Below, piece after piece: positions 36,914-47,826 of a stretch of DNA of 64,000 nt. Position 1 is the stretch's first letter; every line of letters begins with the position of its first letter. Position numbers and translations under genes: made by a program. The notes below the pieces were generated by a model that searched no databases, was not told the origin of the DNA, and worked only from the letters and a program-made list of their open reading frames with translations. This DNA is from Pyxidicoccus trucidator (GTDB lineage Bacteria > Myxococcota > Myxococcia > Myxococcales > Myxococcaceae): positions 280,132-344,131 of the forward strand of contig NZ_JAAIXZ010000013.1 in NCBI RefSeq assembly GCF_010894435.1, written 5' to 3'.

Positions 36914-37897
36914 ATGACTCCCTCCGGACGCGCGCTCGTGAGGTTGCTCCTCGTCACCACCCTCGCCCTGGCCCCGGCGCTGGCCTTCGCCCAGGGGCCC
37001 GGGAAGACAGCCTCGCGGCGCAAGGCGCCCGTGCCCGTGCAGGTGAAGGGCACCCGCGTGTCCCTGGCGCCCCCCGAGGGCTTCACCGAGGCGAAGAGCT
37101 TCAGCGGCTTCCGTCAGGAGGAGACAGGCGCATCCCTCATGGTGACGGAGCTGCCCCTCCCGTTCGCGAAGGTCAGCCAGGGCCTCACCGCCGAAGCGCT
37201 CACGTCCCAGGGTATGGAGCCGCTGTCCCGGAAGCCGGCGAAGGTGGGCGGACACAAGGGGTTCCTCGTCCAGGCCCGGCAGTCCTCGGGGGACCAGGTC
37301 TTCCTCAAGTGGATTCTCGTGCTCGGCGACGACTCCGACACCCTGGTGCTCACCGCCGCGTGGCGCGAGCAGGACTCGAAGGCGCTGAGCAGGCCCCTCG
37401 AGCGTGCCGTGCGCTCCACGCGCTGGGACCGCGACGCCGAGCCGGGGCCCGGGCTGGAGCTCTTCACGCTGAAGCAGACACCCGGGCTGAAGGAGGCGCA
37501 GCGCGTGCAGAACACCGTCCTGTACACCCGCGATGGGAAGCCGCCCGGGACGCCTCCCACGGAGGGGCCCTCCCTCATCGTCGCCCCTTCCCTGGCGAAC
37601 ACGCACGTGGGCGAGGACGTAGAGGCCTTCTCCCGCGTCCGACTGGACGCCGCGGGGCGGGGCCTCACCGTCGAGTCCAGCGCCCTGCTGACGGTGGACG
37701 GCCTGAAGGGCCACGAGGTGGTGGCCCACGGCAAGGACTCCACCACGCAGCGGGACTTCACGCTGTACCACGTGCTGCTGCTGGACGAGGGCCGCTACTT
37801 CCTCCTCCAGGGCCGCGTGGGAGGCGAGGACCGCGCCGCGTATCTGGAGCACTTCAAGACGGCTGTACGGAGCTTCCAGCGCGTCCCCATCCCCTGA
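36914..37897 (+). CDS. Exported hypothetical protein
   Basis: This protein of about 327 residues starts MTPSGRALVRLLLVTTLALA and has a Sec signal peptide ending near ALAFA|Q. The upstream ATG at 36881 is a possible alternative but dilutes the signal. The mature protein is a beta-rich domain with VSLAPPEGFTEAKSFSGFRQ and LLDEGRYFLLQGRVGG, without Cys or membrane helices. It shows no catalytic motif that I recognise. It resembles exported scaffold or lipid-interacting proteins only in composition. Not in a tight operon. Confidence 0.72.
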   Translation: MTPSGRALVRLLLVTTLALAPALAFAQGPGKTASRRKAPVPVQVKGTRVSLAPPEGFTEAKSFSGFRQEETGASLMVTELPLPFAKVSQGLTAEALTSQGMEPLSRKPAKVGGHKGFLVQARQSSGDQVFLKWILVLGDDSDTLVLTAAWREQDSKALSRPLERAVRSTRWDRDAEPGPGLELFTLKQTPGLKEAQRVQNTVLYTRDGKPPGTPPTEGPSLIVAPSLANTHVGEDVEAFSRVRLDAAGRGLTVESSALLTVDGLKGHEVVAHGKDSTTQRDFTLYHVLLLDEGRYFLLQGRVGGEDRAAYLEHFKTAVRSFQRVPIP

Positions 37898-38088
37898 GGC
37901 ACCAGTCCCGAGCGCTCCTGCCGCGAGACTGGTAGGAAGGGCAGCCAGCCAGCCGGGCGCACGCCTCCCCACCCGCCCCCCGACGACGTGGAGGCCGGGC
38001 GGGCAGGTACTGCGCGTCGGTGGCACCTTCGAGGCGAGACACGCTATCGACAGGGGAGGAACCGCAGCGTGAAACGGGGTGGGGCGAC

Positions 38089-39360
38089 ATGACTGTGAAA
38101 CTGCTTCTGGCCGGCCGGCGTGGCGTGAGCGGGCACCTCTTCGCGCCCCTCGATGAAGCCCAGCCCTGGTTGCGGCGGGCCCTGGCCTGGTTCCACGAAC
38201 ACGCCGAGGAACTGCTGGAGAGCGCCCGCATGGGCACCGGCCCCCAGGGCGCGCCCATGCTCCGGCTGCGCCTGCACCCCGCCGCGGGCGAGCTGTCGCT
38301 CGTGGCGGCCAGCGGTGGCCGGCTGGTGGTCTCCGCCGAGACGTCCGCGGTGGGCCCCGGCTACCACATCTTCCTCTGCGACATGCTGAAGGTGCTGGGC
38401 CAGGAGCTCGGCGTCACCTGGGCGGACCCGGACGAGGCGGCGGGCGTGGGCGACCCGACGGGCTACTTCCACACGGGCGACGCGGGCCCGGTGGAGGTCT
38501 ACATGCTGGCGTCGCTCCAGGACTCCGTGGCGCAGGTGCTGCGCATGCGCCGCCAGGGTGAGTCCGGCTTCGGACTGTCCATGCGCTTCGGCCACACCTT
38601 CGAGCACCCCGGCGCGCTGCTGACGCCGCTGGGGCCTCGGGACGAGCGTTGGCTGCGTGACGCCTTCGAGGACCCGCGCCGTGGCACGGACGTGTTCCCC
38701 TGGTGGAAGCCGGGCCTCCACGCGCGCACGCGCCTGAGCCGCGCGCTGTGCCGCCTGTGGACGGACGTGGTGTGGCGCCCGCCCCTGCTGGACGAGGAGC
38801 GGAGCCTGCTGCGCGACGTGGCCCGCCTGCTGGAATTGGCGTGGCGCGAGGACCCGTCCCTCCCCTACCCCTGGCGCGAGTGGCAGGAGGTGCTCGGCTA
38901 CCTGGGCATCGGCGGCACGCTGGCCGAGGAGGTCCGCCTCCGCGCCGCCAGCGCGACGCGAGGCCCCTCCATCGGCTACCGGCGGGGCGCGGTGCAGGTG
39001 GTGCTGCCCGAGGGGTGGGAGATTCGCATCCCCGGCTCGCTCGCGGAGGCCCACCTCCAGGACGGGACGTGGGTGGCGAGAGACCACCGCCGCAGTGTGC
39101 GCTTCATGCCGCTGGAGGACGGGGCGGAGGACAGCCTGGCCCCCACCACCGCCGAGCGCCGCGCGCTGGAGTTGGAGCACCATGGCGAGCGGGTGAGTGG
39201 CCGGGCCTCGCTGCACATGGAGCCGGGCGAGTGCCGCCTGACAGCCGTGTGCAGCTCCGGCAGGCGACGGGCCCTCTGCGTGGTGAGCTTCGACGACCCG
39301 GAGGAACAGGACTGGGCGCTGGGGACCTGGCGCTCACTGGACCACGCTGCCGCCGCCTGA
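38089..39360 (+). CDS. Hypothetical cytoplasmic protein
   Basis: This 423-residue protein starts MTVKLLLAGRRGVSGHLFAP. It has no signal peptide and no membrane segment. It is rich in Arg, Trp and Leu, with two structured halves: one ending near FGHTFEHPGALLTPLG and one with PYPWREWQEVLGYLGIGG and a C-terminal beta-rich part. I do not recognise a family. The ATG at 38089 follows a G-rich stretch. An upstream ATG at 38020 is in frame but lies in sequence without bias. The next gene, GlgX, begins 69 bases later on the same strand. Confidence 0.7.
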   Translation: MTVKLLLAGRRGVSGHLFAPLDEAQPWLRRALAWFHEHAEELLESARMGTGPQGAPMLRLRLHPAAGELSLVAASGGRLVVSAETSAVGPGYHIFLCDMLKVLGQELGVTWADPDEAAGVGDPTGYFHTGDAGPVEVYMLASLQDSVAQVLRMRRQGESGFGLSMRFGHTFEHPGALLTPLGPRDERWLRDAFEDPRRGTDVFPWWKPGLHARTRLSRALCRLWTDVVWRPPLLDEERSLLRDVARLLELAWREDPSLPYPWREWQEVLGYLGIGGTLAEEVRLRAASATRGPSIGYRRGAVQVVLPEGWEIRIPGSLAEAHLQDGTWVARDHRRSVRFMPLEDGAEDSLAPTTAERRALELEHHGERVSGRASLHMEPGECRLTAVCSSGRRRALCVVSFDDPEEQDWALGTWRSLDHAAAA

Positions 39361-39429
39361 CGCTTGCCGGCCCGAGAGGGCACTCCCACATTCAGCGGGC
39401 AATTTCCTTCAGAGGAATCGAGAGCCTGT

Positions 39430-41559
<2,130 letters not shown>

Positions 41560-41572
41560 AGAAGCACGGCGC

Positions 41573-41602
41573 GCGTCCCCCGCCTGGATGGGTGGGGGAC
41601 GC
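41573..41602 (+). terminator. Hairpin after glgX
   Basis: A perfect 9-bp stem (GCGTCCCCC/GGGGGACGC, 41573-41581 with 41594-41602) with a 12-base loop begins 14 bases after the glgX stop. No T-tract. Confidence 0.6.
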
Positions 41603-41652
41603 GGTGCGTCCGTGGTAGCGTGCCGCGCGAGTTGCCAGGGGGCACGCGCGGC

Positions 41653-42291
41653 ATGTCGATGATTCAGTTCACCCGGAACTACACGGACCGCTCGAACGAC
41701 TACGGCTTCCAGTTCGAGTTCTTCTGCGACAAGTGCGGCAACGGGCACATGTCGCCCTTCATCGCGAGCAAGGTGGGCGTGGCCACGGGGCTTCTCCGTG
41801 CGGCGGGCTCCTTCTTTGGCGGGACGATTGGGCGCGCGGCGCACGCGGGCACGCACCTGAAGGACGCGCTGCGCGGGCAGGGCTGGGACGAGGCCTACGC
41901 GGAGGCGGTGGAGGCCGGGAAGCAGCACTTCAAGAACTGCACGCGGTGCGGGAAGTGGGTGTGCCCGCAGTCGTGCTGGAACGAGGGACGCGGCCTGTGC
42001 GAGGCGTGCGCGCCGGACCTCGGCGAGGAGGCCGCCTCCATCCAGGCGCACGTGGCGGTGGAGCAGGCGCGCGAGAAGGCGCGCACGGTGGACCACGTGG
42101 CGACGCTGGATATGAAGGCGACGCGGATGGCGGCGTGCCCGCACTGCCACGCGAAGGTGGAGGGCGGGAAGTTCTGTGGTGAGTGCGGCAAGCCGCTGAC
42201 GGCGCAGAAGGTAGGCTGCGGCAAGTGCGGCACGGAGATTCCGGAGCGCGCGAAGTTCTGCCCGGAGTGCGGCACGCCTCGGAGCGGGTGA
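41653..42291 (+). CDS. Zinc-ribbon protein with several CxxC knuckles
   Basis: This 212-residue protein contains zinc-binding pairs: FFCDKCGNGH near the N-terminus, a central block CTRCGKWVCPQSC and GLCEACAPDLG, and two C-terminal zinc-ribbon pairs, CPHCHAKVEGGKFCGECG and CGKCGTEIPERAKFCPECGT. Between them lies a helical stretch with VAVEQAREKARTVDHVATLD. The C-terminal double zinc ribbon is typical of adaptor or nucleic-acid-linked proteins. No signal peptide, so probably cytoplasmic. The ATG at 41653 is preferred; 41659 is an alternative. It is followed at 34 bases by the methyltransferase gene in the same direction. Confidence 0.85.
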   Translation: MSMIQFTRNYTDRSNDYGFQFEFFCDKCGNGHMSPFIASKVGVATGLLRAAGSFFGGTIGRAAHAGTHLKDALRGQGWDEAYAEAVEAGKQHFKNCTRCGKWVCPQSCWNEGRGLCEACAPDLGEEAASIQAHVAVEQAREKARTVDHVATLDMKATRMAACPHCHAKVEGGKFCGECGKPLTAQKVGCGKCGTEIPERAKFCPECGTPRSG

Positions 42292-42325
42292 CACCGCCGA
42301 CGCGTTCCGGCTGAGTGGAGACGGC

Positions 42326-42973
42326 ATGTCCCGGGACACGCAGGAAGAGGGAGTGCGGCAGGTCTACGGGGAAATCGCGCCGGCCTACGAGGCGCTCTTC
42401 CCCGTGCTGCACCGGTATGAGGACCGGGTGGAGCGCTTCCTCGCGGAGGCGGTGACTCCCGGCTGCCGGGTGCTCGACGTGGGCTGCGGGCCGGGGCTGC
42501 ACACTCGCGGACTTGAAGCCTCCGTCACCGTGGTGGGGACGGACCTGTCACCGGAGATGCTGGAGCTGGCGCGGCGTGCACGGCCCGGTGCGTGGCACCT
42601 GCACAGCTACCACCAGCCGATTCCAGTCGAGTGGGGCCGCTTCAACGTGGCGCTGGCGATTGGCTGCCTGGACTTCTGTGAGGACCTGCCGCGCGTCCTG
42701 GGCCAGCTCGCCGCTGCGCTGGAGCCTGGCGGGCGAATGCTCTTCACGGTGCTGGAGCGGAGGCCCGGGCTCGAAGGGCACGAGGCGCCCACGCGCGACG
42801 TGCAGACCGCAGGCCCCATCGTGGCGCTGCACCTGTACTCCTTCGAGGAGACCGTTCGGGCCGTGACGGGCGCGGGACTGCTGCCCCGCGCGTATGTGCA
42901 CGCGCCCGGCTGGGTCCACCTCACGGAGCAACGGACGATGTGGTTCGGCTGGTGGGATGTGGAGCGGCGGTAG
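42326..42973 (+). CDS. Class I SAM-dependent methyltransferase
   Basis: This 215-residue protein has motif I VLDVGCGPGLHTRGLEA, motif II acidic residue in VVGTDLSPEMLELARRA and the later ALAIGCLDFCEDLPRVLGQL region, the usual class I fold. The target could be a small molecule, lipid or protein; the sequence does not tell. The early segment VYGEIAPAYEALFPVLHRYE resembles UbiE-like methyltransferases. It is transcribed with the zinc-ribbon gene and ends before a hairpin shared with the convergent subtilase gene. Confidence 0.9.
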   Translation: MSRDTQEEGVRQVYGEIAPAYEALFPVLHRYEDRVERFLAEAVTPGCRVLDVGCGPGLHTRGLEASVTVVGTDLSPEMLELARRARPGAWHLHSYHQPIPVEWGRFNVALAIGCLDFCEDLPRVLGQLAAALEPGGRMLFTVLERRPGLEGHEAPTRDVQTAGPIVALHLYSFEETVRAVTGAGLLPRAYVHAPGWVHLTEQRTMWFGWWDVERR

Positions 42974-43001
42974 GCGCGAGTGACTCGGATGGCCGCGAAG
43001 C

Positions 43002-43034
43002 CCCCGGCCCCACCCATGCTCTGGGAGGCCGGGG
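43002..43034. terminator. Convergent hairpin between methyltransferase and subtilase genes
   Basis: An 8-bp stem (CCCCGGCC at 43002-43009 with GGCCGGGG at 43027-43034) with a 17-base loop lies between two convergent stops (42973 and 43054) and may serve both strands. Confidence 0.5.
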
Positions 43035-43053
43035 ACATGGTCCGCGAGGGCCC

Positions 43054-45300
43054 TCAGCGGATGACGATGGTGATGCTCTTCGAGTGCCGGTCGATGGTCA
43101 CCGTGTCACCCGTCTCGGTGCTCACGGGCTCCTCGCGGCTCACGGCGCTCTGGCGGGTCCCCTCCTGGGTCTCGGCCCTTCCGTGCTGGACGTGGCCCCG
43201 GCTGGCGCGCGGCATCTCCCCGGAGCCCTGGCCCGCCATGGTCAGCGGCACCTTGCGGCTGTTGGACTCCGAGAGGTCCGGCGCGATGCCGCCCCGCGCG
43301 AAGAGCGGGGCGCTGGGACGCCAGAACGTGTAGCTCCAGCCGAGGCTCCAGCGGTAGCTCCAGGACGACGCGTTGCCGTGCGCCCGCAGCAGGAGGTTGT
43401 TGAAGAGCAGCTCATGCCCCGAGCGCGGGGCCAGGGTTCCGCTCGGCGTGGCCTTGAACTGGAAGCGGTCGAGCTCCGCGTTGTCCGGCCCGTGCGACAC
43501 GAGGGCCAGCTCGTCCAGCCGCACCGAGTTGATGCCGGGATTGAAGACGCGGAAGTTGACGCGGATGAAGCACTCCTTGCCCGTACCCAGGAACACGGGA
43601 GTCGGCTGCACGGTGAACCAGAGGCGGGAGGAGGCCTCCAGGGCCCGGCGGCAGTTGATGCGTCCGAAGCCGAACTCCTCGTCCCGGCCCGCGGTGCCCA
43701 GCTCATCCGCGGAGAGCTTGATGATGTCCTCCACCTCCCAGGAGCGCAGGTCCGGGTCCACCGAGAGGATGAGTCCCATCAACCCGGCCACGTGCGGCGT
43801 TGCGGACGAGGTGCCGTTGAAGTCCGGCACGTAGTTGCCGGACCCGTAGCCCGCCGCGCCCGTGATGTCGGTGGCGAAGATCTTCACACCCGGCGCCACG
43901 ACATCCACTTCCGGCCCGAAGTTGGAGCCCCACCACGTCTCGCCGTCGCGGCTGGAGCGGCTCTTGCGCTGGTCCCACTGGTTGGAGGCGCCCACCGCCA
44001 GCAGTCCGGGGATGGTGGGCGAAAGGCTGGCCGGGTAGCCCACGGTCCGCAGGTCCTCATTGCCCGTGGCGATGGCGATGGGGCAGCCCCTGCCACCGCG
44101 CCCGTTCGTCTGCGCGAACTTGAATGCGGAGGTGATGACCGAGCTGGGCGAGCCACCGCCCCACGAGTTGGAGAGCACGTCCGCGCCCCGGCCCACCGCC
44201 TTGCGGATGCCGTCGGCAATCATCGCGTCCGTGGTGAACCAGTCTCCGTTGGGCAGCCCCCGGGCGATGCGGATGGGCAGCACGAGGCAGTTGGGCGCCA
44301 CGCCCACGCCGCCGCGGCCGTTGTTGGCCCGGGCCGCGGCGATTCCGGCGCACGAGGTGCCGTGCCCGTCCCCTGGCTGCGGCTCCTGGTTGTCCGTCTG
44401 CGTGACGGCGTCGTAGCCCGGCAGCTTGCAGGCCAGGTCCTCGTGGGCGACGTTGACTCCCTCGTCGATGATGGCGATGGAGATGCCAGAGCTGCCCATG
44501 GAGATGTCGAACGCCTCCAGGGCACGAATCTTCTGCAGCCCCCACTGGGAGCTGAGGCTCGGGTCGGTGGGCGTCACCATGGGCCCCACTGGCGCGCCGG
44601 TGGGCCTGCCGCGCACCTGCGTCAGCGGCTGGAGCCCCTCCAGGTTCTGCATCATCGACCCGAAGGCCTTCCCGTTCTCCGGCACCGTGGCCCCCGCGCC
44701 CGTCACGTCCGCGACGGCGACACGGGGCATGAGGCGCACGAAGTTCGGCTGCGAATACTCGAACAGGCCGGACTCATAGAGGCGGTTGGCGAGTTCGACG
44801 GTCTCCTGGCCGGGACGCGTGGCGAGCAGGTAGGCGCCGGGCTCCGGGTAGTCCGTCTTCTTCACCTCCACGCCCTGCCGCTCCAGCGCCTTGCGTCGGG
44901 CCTCGGGCGCCGTGTCGGACTTGAACTTCACGAGGACTTCCCCGGCGGGGATGATGGCCTCCCGGCGCGCGGAGCTCGGCGTCTTGTAGACGGTGGGGCC
45001 TGGCGACACCTCCTCGGACTCCTCCAGCAGGGCACGCACCTGCTCCAGCTCCGCGGACGCGCCCCGGGTAGCGCCGCCCGGCACCTCCACCACCACGAGC
45101 TGGTACTCCGGCACCTCCATCACCCGTCCCCGCCCCGCGCGGGTGGAGATGGACTCCGTGAGCCGGGTGAGCGCTCGGGAGGCCTTCACGTCCCCCGTTG
45201 CGCGCACGGCCACGTACTCCGGAGAGACCGCGAGCGGCACCTTCTTCCCGTCCGCGTAATAGAACAGCCCGGTCCCCTGCCCTTCGAGTACTTCCGCCAT
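43054..45300 (-). CDS. Subtilisin-like serine protease (S8), leaderless
   Basis: This 748-residue protease has the complete catalytic triad: Asp in ISIAIIDEGVNVAHED, His in GDGHGTSCAGIAA and Ser in FNGTSSATPHVAGLMG, with the oxyanion Asn in IAIATGNEDLR. A fervidolysin-like propeptide domain (about residues 95-190, with GEVLVKFKSDTAPEARRKAL) precedes the catalytic domain (about 230-520). The C-terminal part (530-690) is a beta-sandwich-like domain, and the tail is Ser/Thr/Arg-rich. The start at 45300 begins MAEVLEGQGTGLFYYADGKK with no signal peptide, which is odd for this enzyme class. A leader-like extension upstream was not found. Confidence 0.93.
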   Translation of the reverse strand: MAEVLEGQGTGLFYYADGKKVPLAVSPEYVAVRATGDVKASRALTRLTESISTRAGRGRVMEVPEYQLVVVEVPGGATRGASAELEQVRALLEESEEVSPGPTVYKTPSSARREAIIPAGEVLVKFKSDTAPEARRKALERQGVEVKKTDYPEPGAYLLATRPGQETVELANRLYESGLFEYSQPNFVRLMPRVAVADVTGAGATVPENGKAFGSMMQNLEGLQPLTQVRGRPTGAPVGPMVTPTDPSLSSQWGLQKIRALEAFDISMGSSGISIAIIDEGVNVAHEDLACKLPGYDAVTQTDNQEPQPGDGHGTSCAGIAAARANNGRGGVGVAPNCLVLPIRIARGLPNGDWFTTDAMIADGIRKAVGRGADVLSNSWGGGSPSSVITSAFKFAQTNGRGGRGCPIAIATGNEDLRTVGYPASLSPTIPGLLAVGASNQWDQRKSRSSRDGETWWGSNFGPEVDVVAPGVKIFATDITGAAGYGSGNYVPDFNGTSSATPHVAGLMGLILSVDPDLRSWEVEDIIKLSADELGTAGRDEEFGFGRINCRRALEASSRLWFTVQPTPVFLGTGKECFIRVNFRVFNPGINSVRLDELALVSHGPDNAELDRFQFKATPSGTLAPRSGHELLFNNLLLRAHGNASSWSYRWSLGWSYTFWRPSAPLFARGGIAPDLSESNSRKVPLTMAGQGSGEMPRASRGHVQHGRAETQEGTRQSAVSREEPVSTETGDTVTIDRHSKSITIVIR

Positions 45301-45545
45301 GCCGTGTCTCCCCGGGGATTGCCCCGTCTCGTCCTGCCATCCGTGCCGCGCGGTGTGCGTCCGCGGGCCGCCACGCCCCTGCGAAGCGCGGCGCAAGATG
45401 CCAGCGGGGGGCACGGGGAAGTACCGCGCCCCGGTGCTGCGTCGGTGTCACGCGCTGCACAGCGTCTGAGACTGCCGCCGGGAGGCAGGACGGGCCCGAA
45501 AACGGGGGGGAGATGCGCTTATCGTGAGTGCACCATGATGAGTCC

Positions 45546-47816
45546 ATGAAGATGGCGGGGCACCGCGCTGGATACCTTGGCGCCATGCTCCTCCTCGGAC
45601 TCGGATTGGCGGCGGCGAGCCTGCTCCACGCCACCGCTGAAGCGCCCATCACCGCTGTCACCGTCTACAGCGACAGGGCCCGCGTGGTGCGGACCGCCAC
45701 CCTCAACGTCTCTGGCACGCAGCGCGTCGAGCTGCCCCGGCTGCCGGACCTCGTGGACCCCGACTCCATCCGCGTCGAGGCCCAGGGCGCCGAGGTCTCC
45801 TCCGTGGACGTGCGCCCCGCCAGCGCTCCGCCCTTCCCCCAGGAGGAGGCGAAGAAGCTGCTCGAATCGCTGGACCGGATGGATGAAGCCATCGTCCGCG
45901 TGGAAGCCGAGCGCGCGGCCTTCGCCCTCCAGCTCGCCGCGCTTCGCAAGGTGCAGCCGGTGACACCGGACCCCATCACCGACCCCGCCACGGGCGCGCG
46001 GAACGCCTCCGTGTCCCCCGCCACGTGGACCGCCTCCGCCGCCTTCCTCGTCGACACCGCCGCGAAGCTGGAGGCGCGCATGCTCGAGCTGGAGGACCGC
46101 ATCCTCTCACTGAAGGACGAGCGCTCGCGGAAGCTCGCGGAGGCGGCCCGGCTCGGCGAGCTGCCCCAGAAGCCCGGCATCGAGGTGGCCGTCTCCCTCT
46201 CCGGCACCGGGCCCACGAAGGTGCAGCTGTCGTATTTCATCCCCGAGCGTGTCCGCTGGTACCCGCGCTACGAGCTCCAGCTCCAGCCGGCGCAGCAGCG
46301 CGTGCAGGTGGCCTTCTCCGGCCTCGTCAGTCAGGACACGGGAGAGGACTGGGAGGGCGCGAAGCTCACGCTCAGCACCGCCCTGCCCTCCACGGCCACG
46401 GCGCTGCCCAGGCTGGCCACGTGGAAGATTGGCACCACCGAGCGCTTCATCCCCGAGCCGCGGCGGCGCGTGGAGTCCGCCAGGCCGCCCCCGCCCCTTC
46501 CCACGCGCGAGCCCGAGCCGGACGTGGAGTTCGAGCTGCGCAAGCTGCTCCTGGCCCGCGCTGGCAGGCCCGCTCCGACACGGCCTTCCCTGGCTTTGGA
46601 GGTGGTGGCCTCCAAGCCGGCTCCCCAGCGGAACACGCCTTCGTCGCCGCAATCTTCGCAGCCGTACTCGCAGCCCTCACAGCCCGCCCCGACCCAGAGT
46701 GGCGCCGTCGGTGAGCGCAACAGCACCATCCTTGGCACCATCATCGACGCCCAGAGCCGGCAGCCCGCGCCCGACGTCGTCGTCACCGCGACCTCGCCGT
46801 CGCTGGAAGGGGAGCAGACCGTGGTGACGGACGAGGGGGGCGGCTATCGCATCGCCTTCCTGCCGCCCGGCAGCTACACCCTGCGGTTCGAGAAGGAGCA
46901 GTTCAAGCCGTATGCCCGCTCCGACGTCCAGCTGCGGAGCAACCGCACCATCCGGGTGAATGTGGAGCTGCTGCCGGAGAGCCTCGGTGAAGTCGTGGAG
47001 ATTGTCGGCGCGGCCCCCACCATCGACGTGGGGAGCACGACGACAGGGGTGAGCATCTCGGCCGGTGGCGCCCGCAGAGGCGGCTACTCCGCGCCGGTTG
47101 AGCCGGTGGAGCCGGTCATCAACAACTACGTGGGGCTCTCTCCTCCGCCCGGCTGGCAGGCTCCACGGCTGGCGGCGGAGCTCCCCGCCTCGCTCGCTGG
47201 CGGCTACGACCTGGCCTTCACCGCGCCGCGCCTGGAGACGGTGCGCAGCGGCCAGTCCGAGCGCACCGTTCCGCTGCTCATCGAGACCTGGCCCGTGCAG
47301 GTCGAGCGCCACGTCTTCCCCGCCCTCGCCACGGACGCGTTCCTCGTCGCCCAGCTCAAGAGCCCGTCGCGCGGCGTGCTGCCCGGCGGTGAGGCCTCGC
47401 TCTTCGTCGGCGCGGACCCGGCCGGCTCCGCCACCCTGAAGCTCGTCGTCCCGAACGAGCCCTTCACGCTGCCGCTCGGCGTGGACCCCGCGGTGCGCAC
47501 CGCTCGCAACGTCCGAATCCTCCAGTCCAAGGACGGCTTCATCTCCAAGGACGACATCAACACCTACGAAGTCACGCTGGAGGTGCCCAATCCCTACTCG
47601 TTCCCCATGCAGGTGCGCGTGGTGGACCAGTGGCCGCTCAGCCGGGACGGTAAGGTGGAGGTGAAGCTGGTGCGCACGGAGCCCGCCGCCCGCCAGGACG
47701 AGAAGACCGGCGAGCTGCAGTGGGACCTGGTGGTGCCTCCCGCCAGCAAGAAGACCGTCACCTTCGAGTACTCCCTGCGCCGTCCGCAGAACTGGCGCCT
47801 GACCCAGAGCCCGTGA
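45546..47816 (+). CDS. MuiA/DUF4139 family exported protein with inserted TonB-receptor-like N-terminal module
   Basis: This protein of about 756 residues has a signal sequence (GAMLLLGLGLAAASL). The mature part is a mucoidy-inhibitor MuiA (TIGR02231-like) protein: ITAVTVYSDRARVVRTATLN at the start, the N-terminal DUF4140-like domain, then DUF4139 segments with FSGLVSQDTGEDWEGAKLTL and, at the end, VPNPYSFPMQVRVVDQWPLS. The DUF4139 region is interrupted at about residues 385-505 by a carboxypeptidase-regulatory-like domain (GTIIDAQSRQPAPDVVV) plus the opening of a TonB plug (SLGEVVEIVGAAPTIDVGST). The second MuiA gene starts 10 bases later. The start codon (ATG 45546 versus GTG 45528 or ATG 45552) is uncertain. 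Confidence 0.85.
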   Translation: MKMAGHRAGYLGAMLLLGLGLAAASLLHATAEAPITAVTVYSDRARVVRTATLNVSGTQRVELPRLPDLVDPDSIRVEAQGAEVSSVDVRPASAPPFPQEEAKKLLESLDRMDEAIVRVEAERAAFALQLAALRKVQPVTPDPITDPATGARNASVSPATWTASAAFLVDTAAKLEARMLELEDRILSLKDERSRKLAEAARLGELPQKPGIEVAVSLSGTGPTKVQLSYFIPERVRWYPRYELQLQPAQQRVQVAFSGLVSQDTGEDWEGAKLTLSTALPSTATALPRLATWKIGTTERFIPEPRRRVESARPPPPLPTREPEPDVEFELRKLLLARAGRPAPTRPSLALEVVASKPAPQRNTPSSPQSSQPYSQPSQPAPTQSGAVGERNSTILGTIIDAQSRQPAPDVVVTATSPSLEGEQTVVTDEGGGYRIAFLPPGSYTLRFEKEQFKPYARSDVQLRSNRTIRVNVELLPESLGEVVEIVGAAPTIDVGSTTTGVSISAGGARRGGYSAPVEPVEPVINNYVGLSPPPGWQAPRLAAELPASLAGGYDLAFTAPRLETVRSGQSERTVPLLIETWPVQVERHVFPALATDAFLVAQLKSPSRGVLPGGEASLFVGADPAGSATLKLVVPNEPFTLPLGVDPAVRTARNVRILQSKDGFISKDDINTYEVTLEVPNPYSFPMQVRVVDQWPLSRDGKVEVKLVRTEPAARQDEKTGELQWDLVVPPASKKTVTFEYSLRRPQNWRLTQSP

Positions 47817-47826
47817 GGAACCCGCC

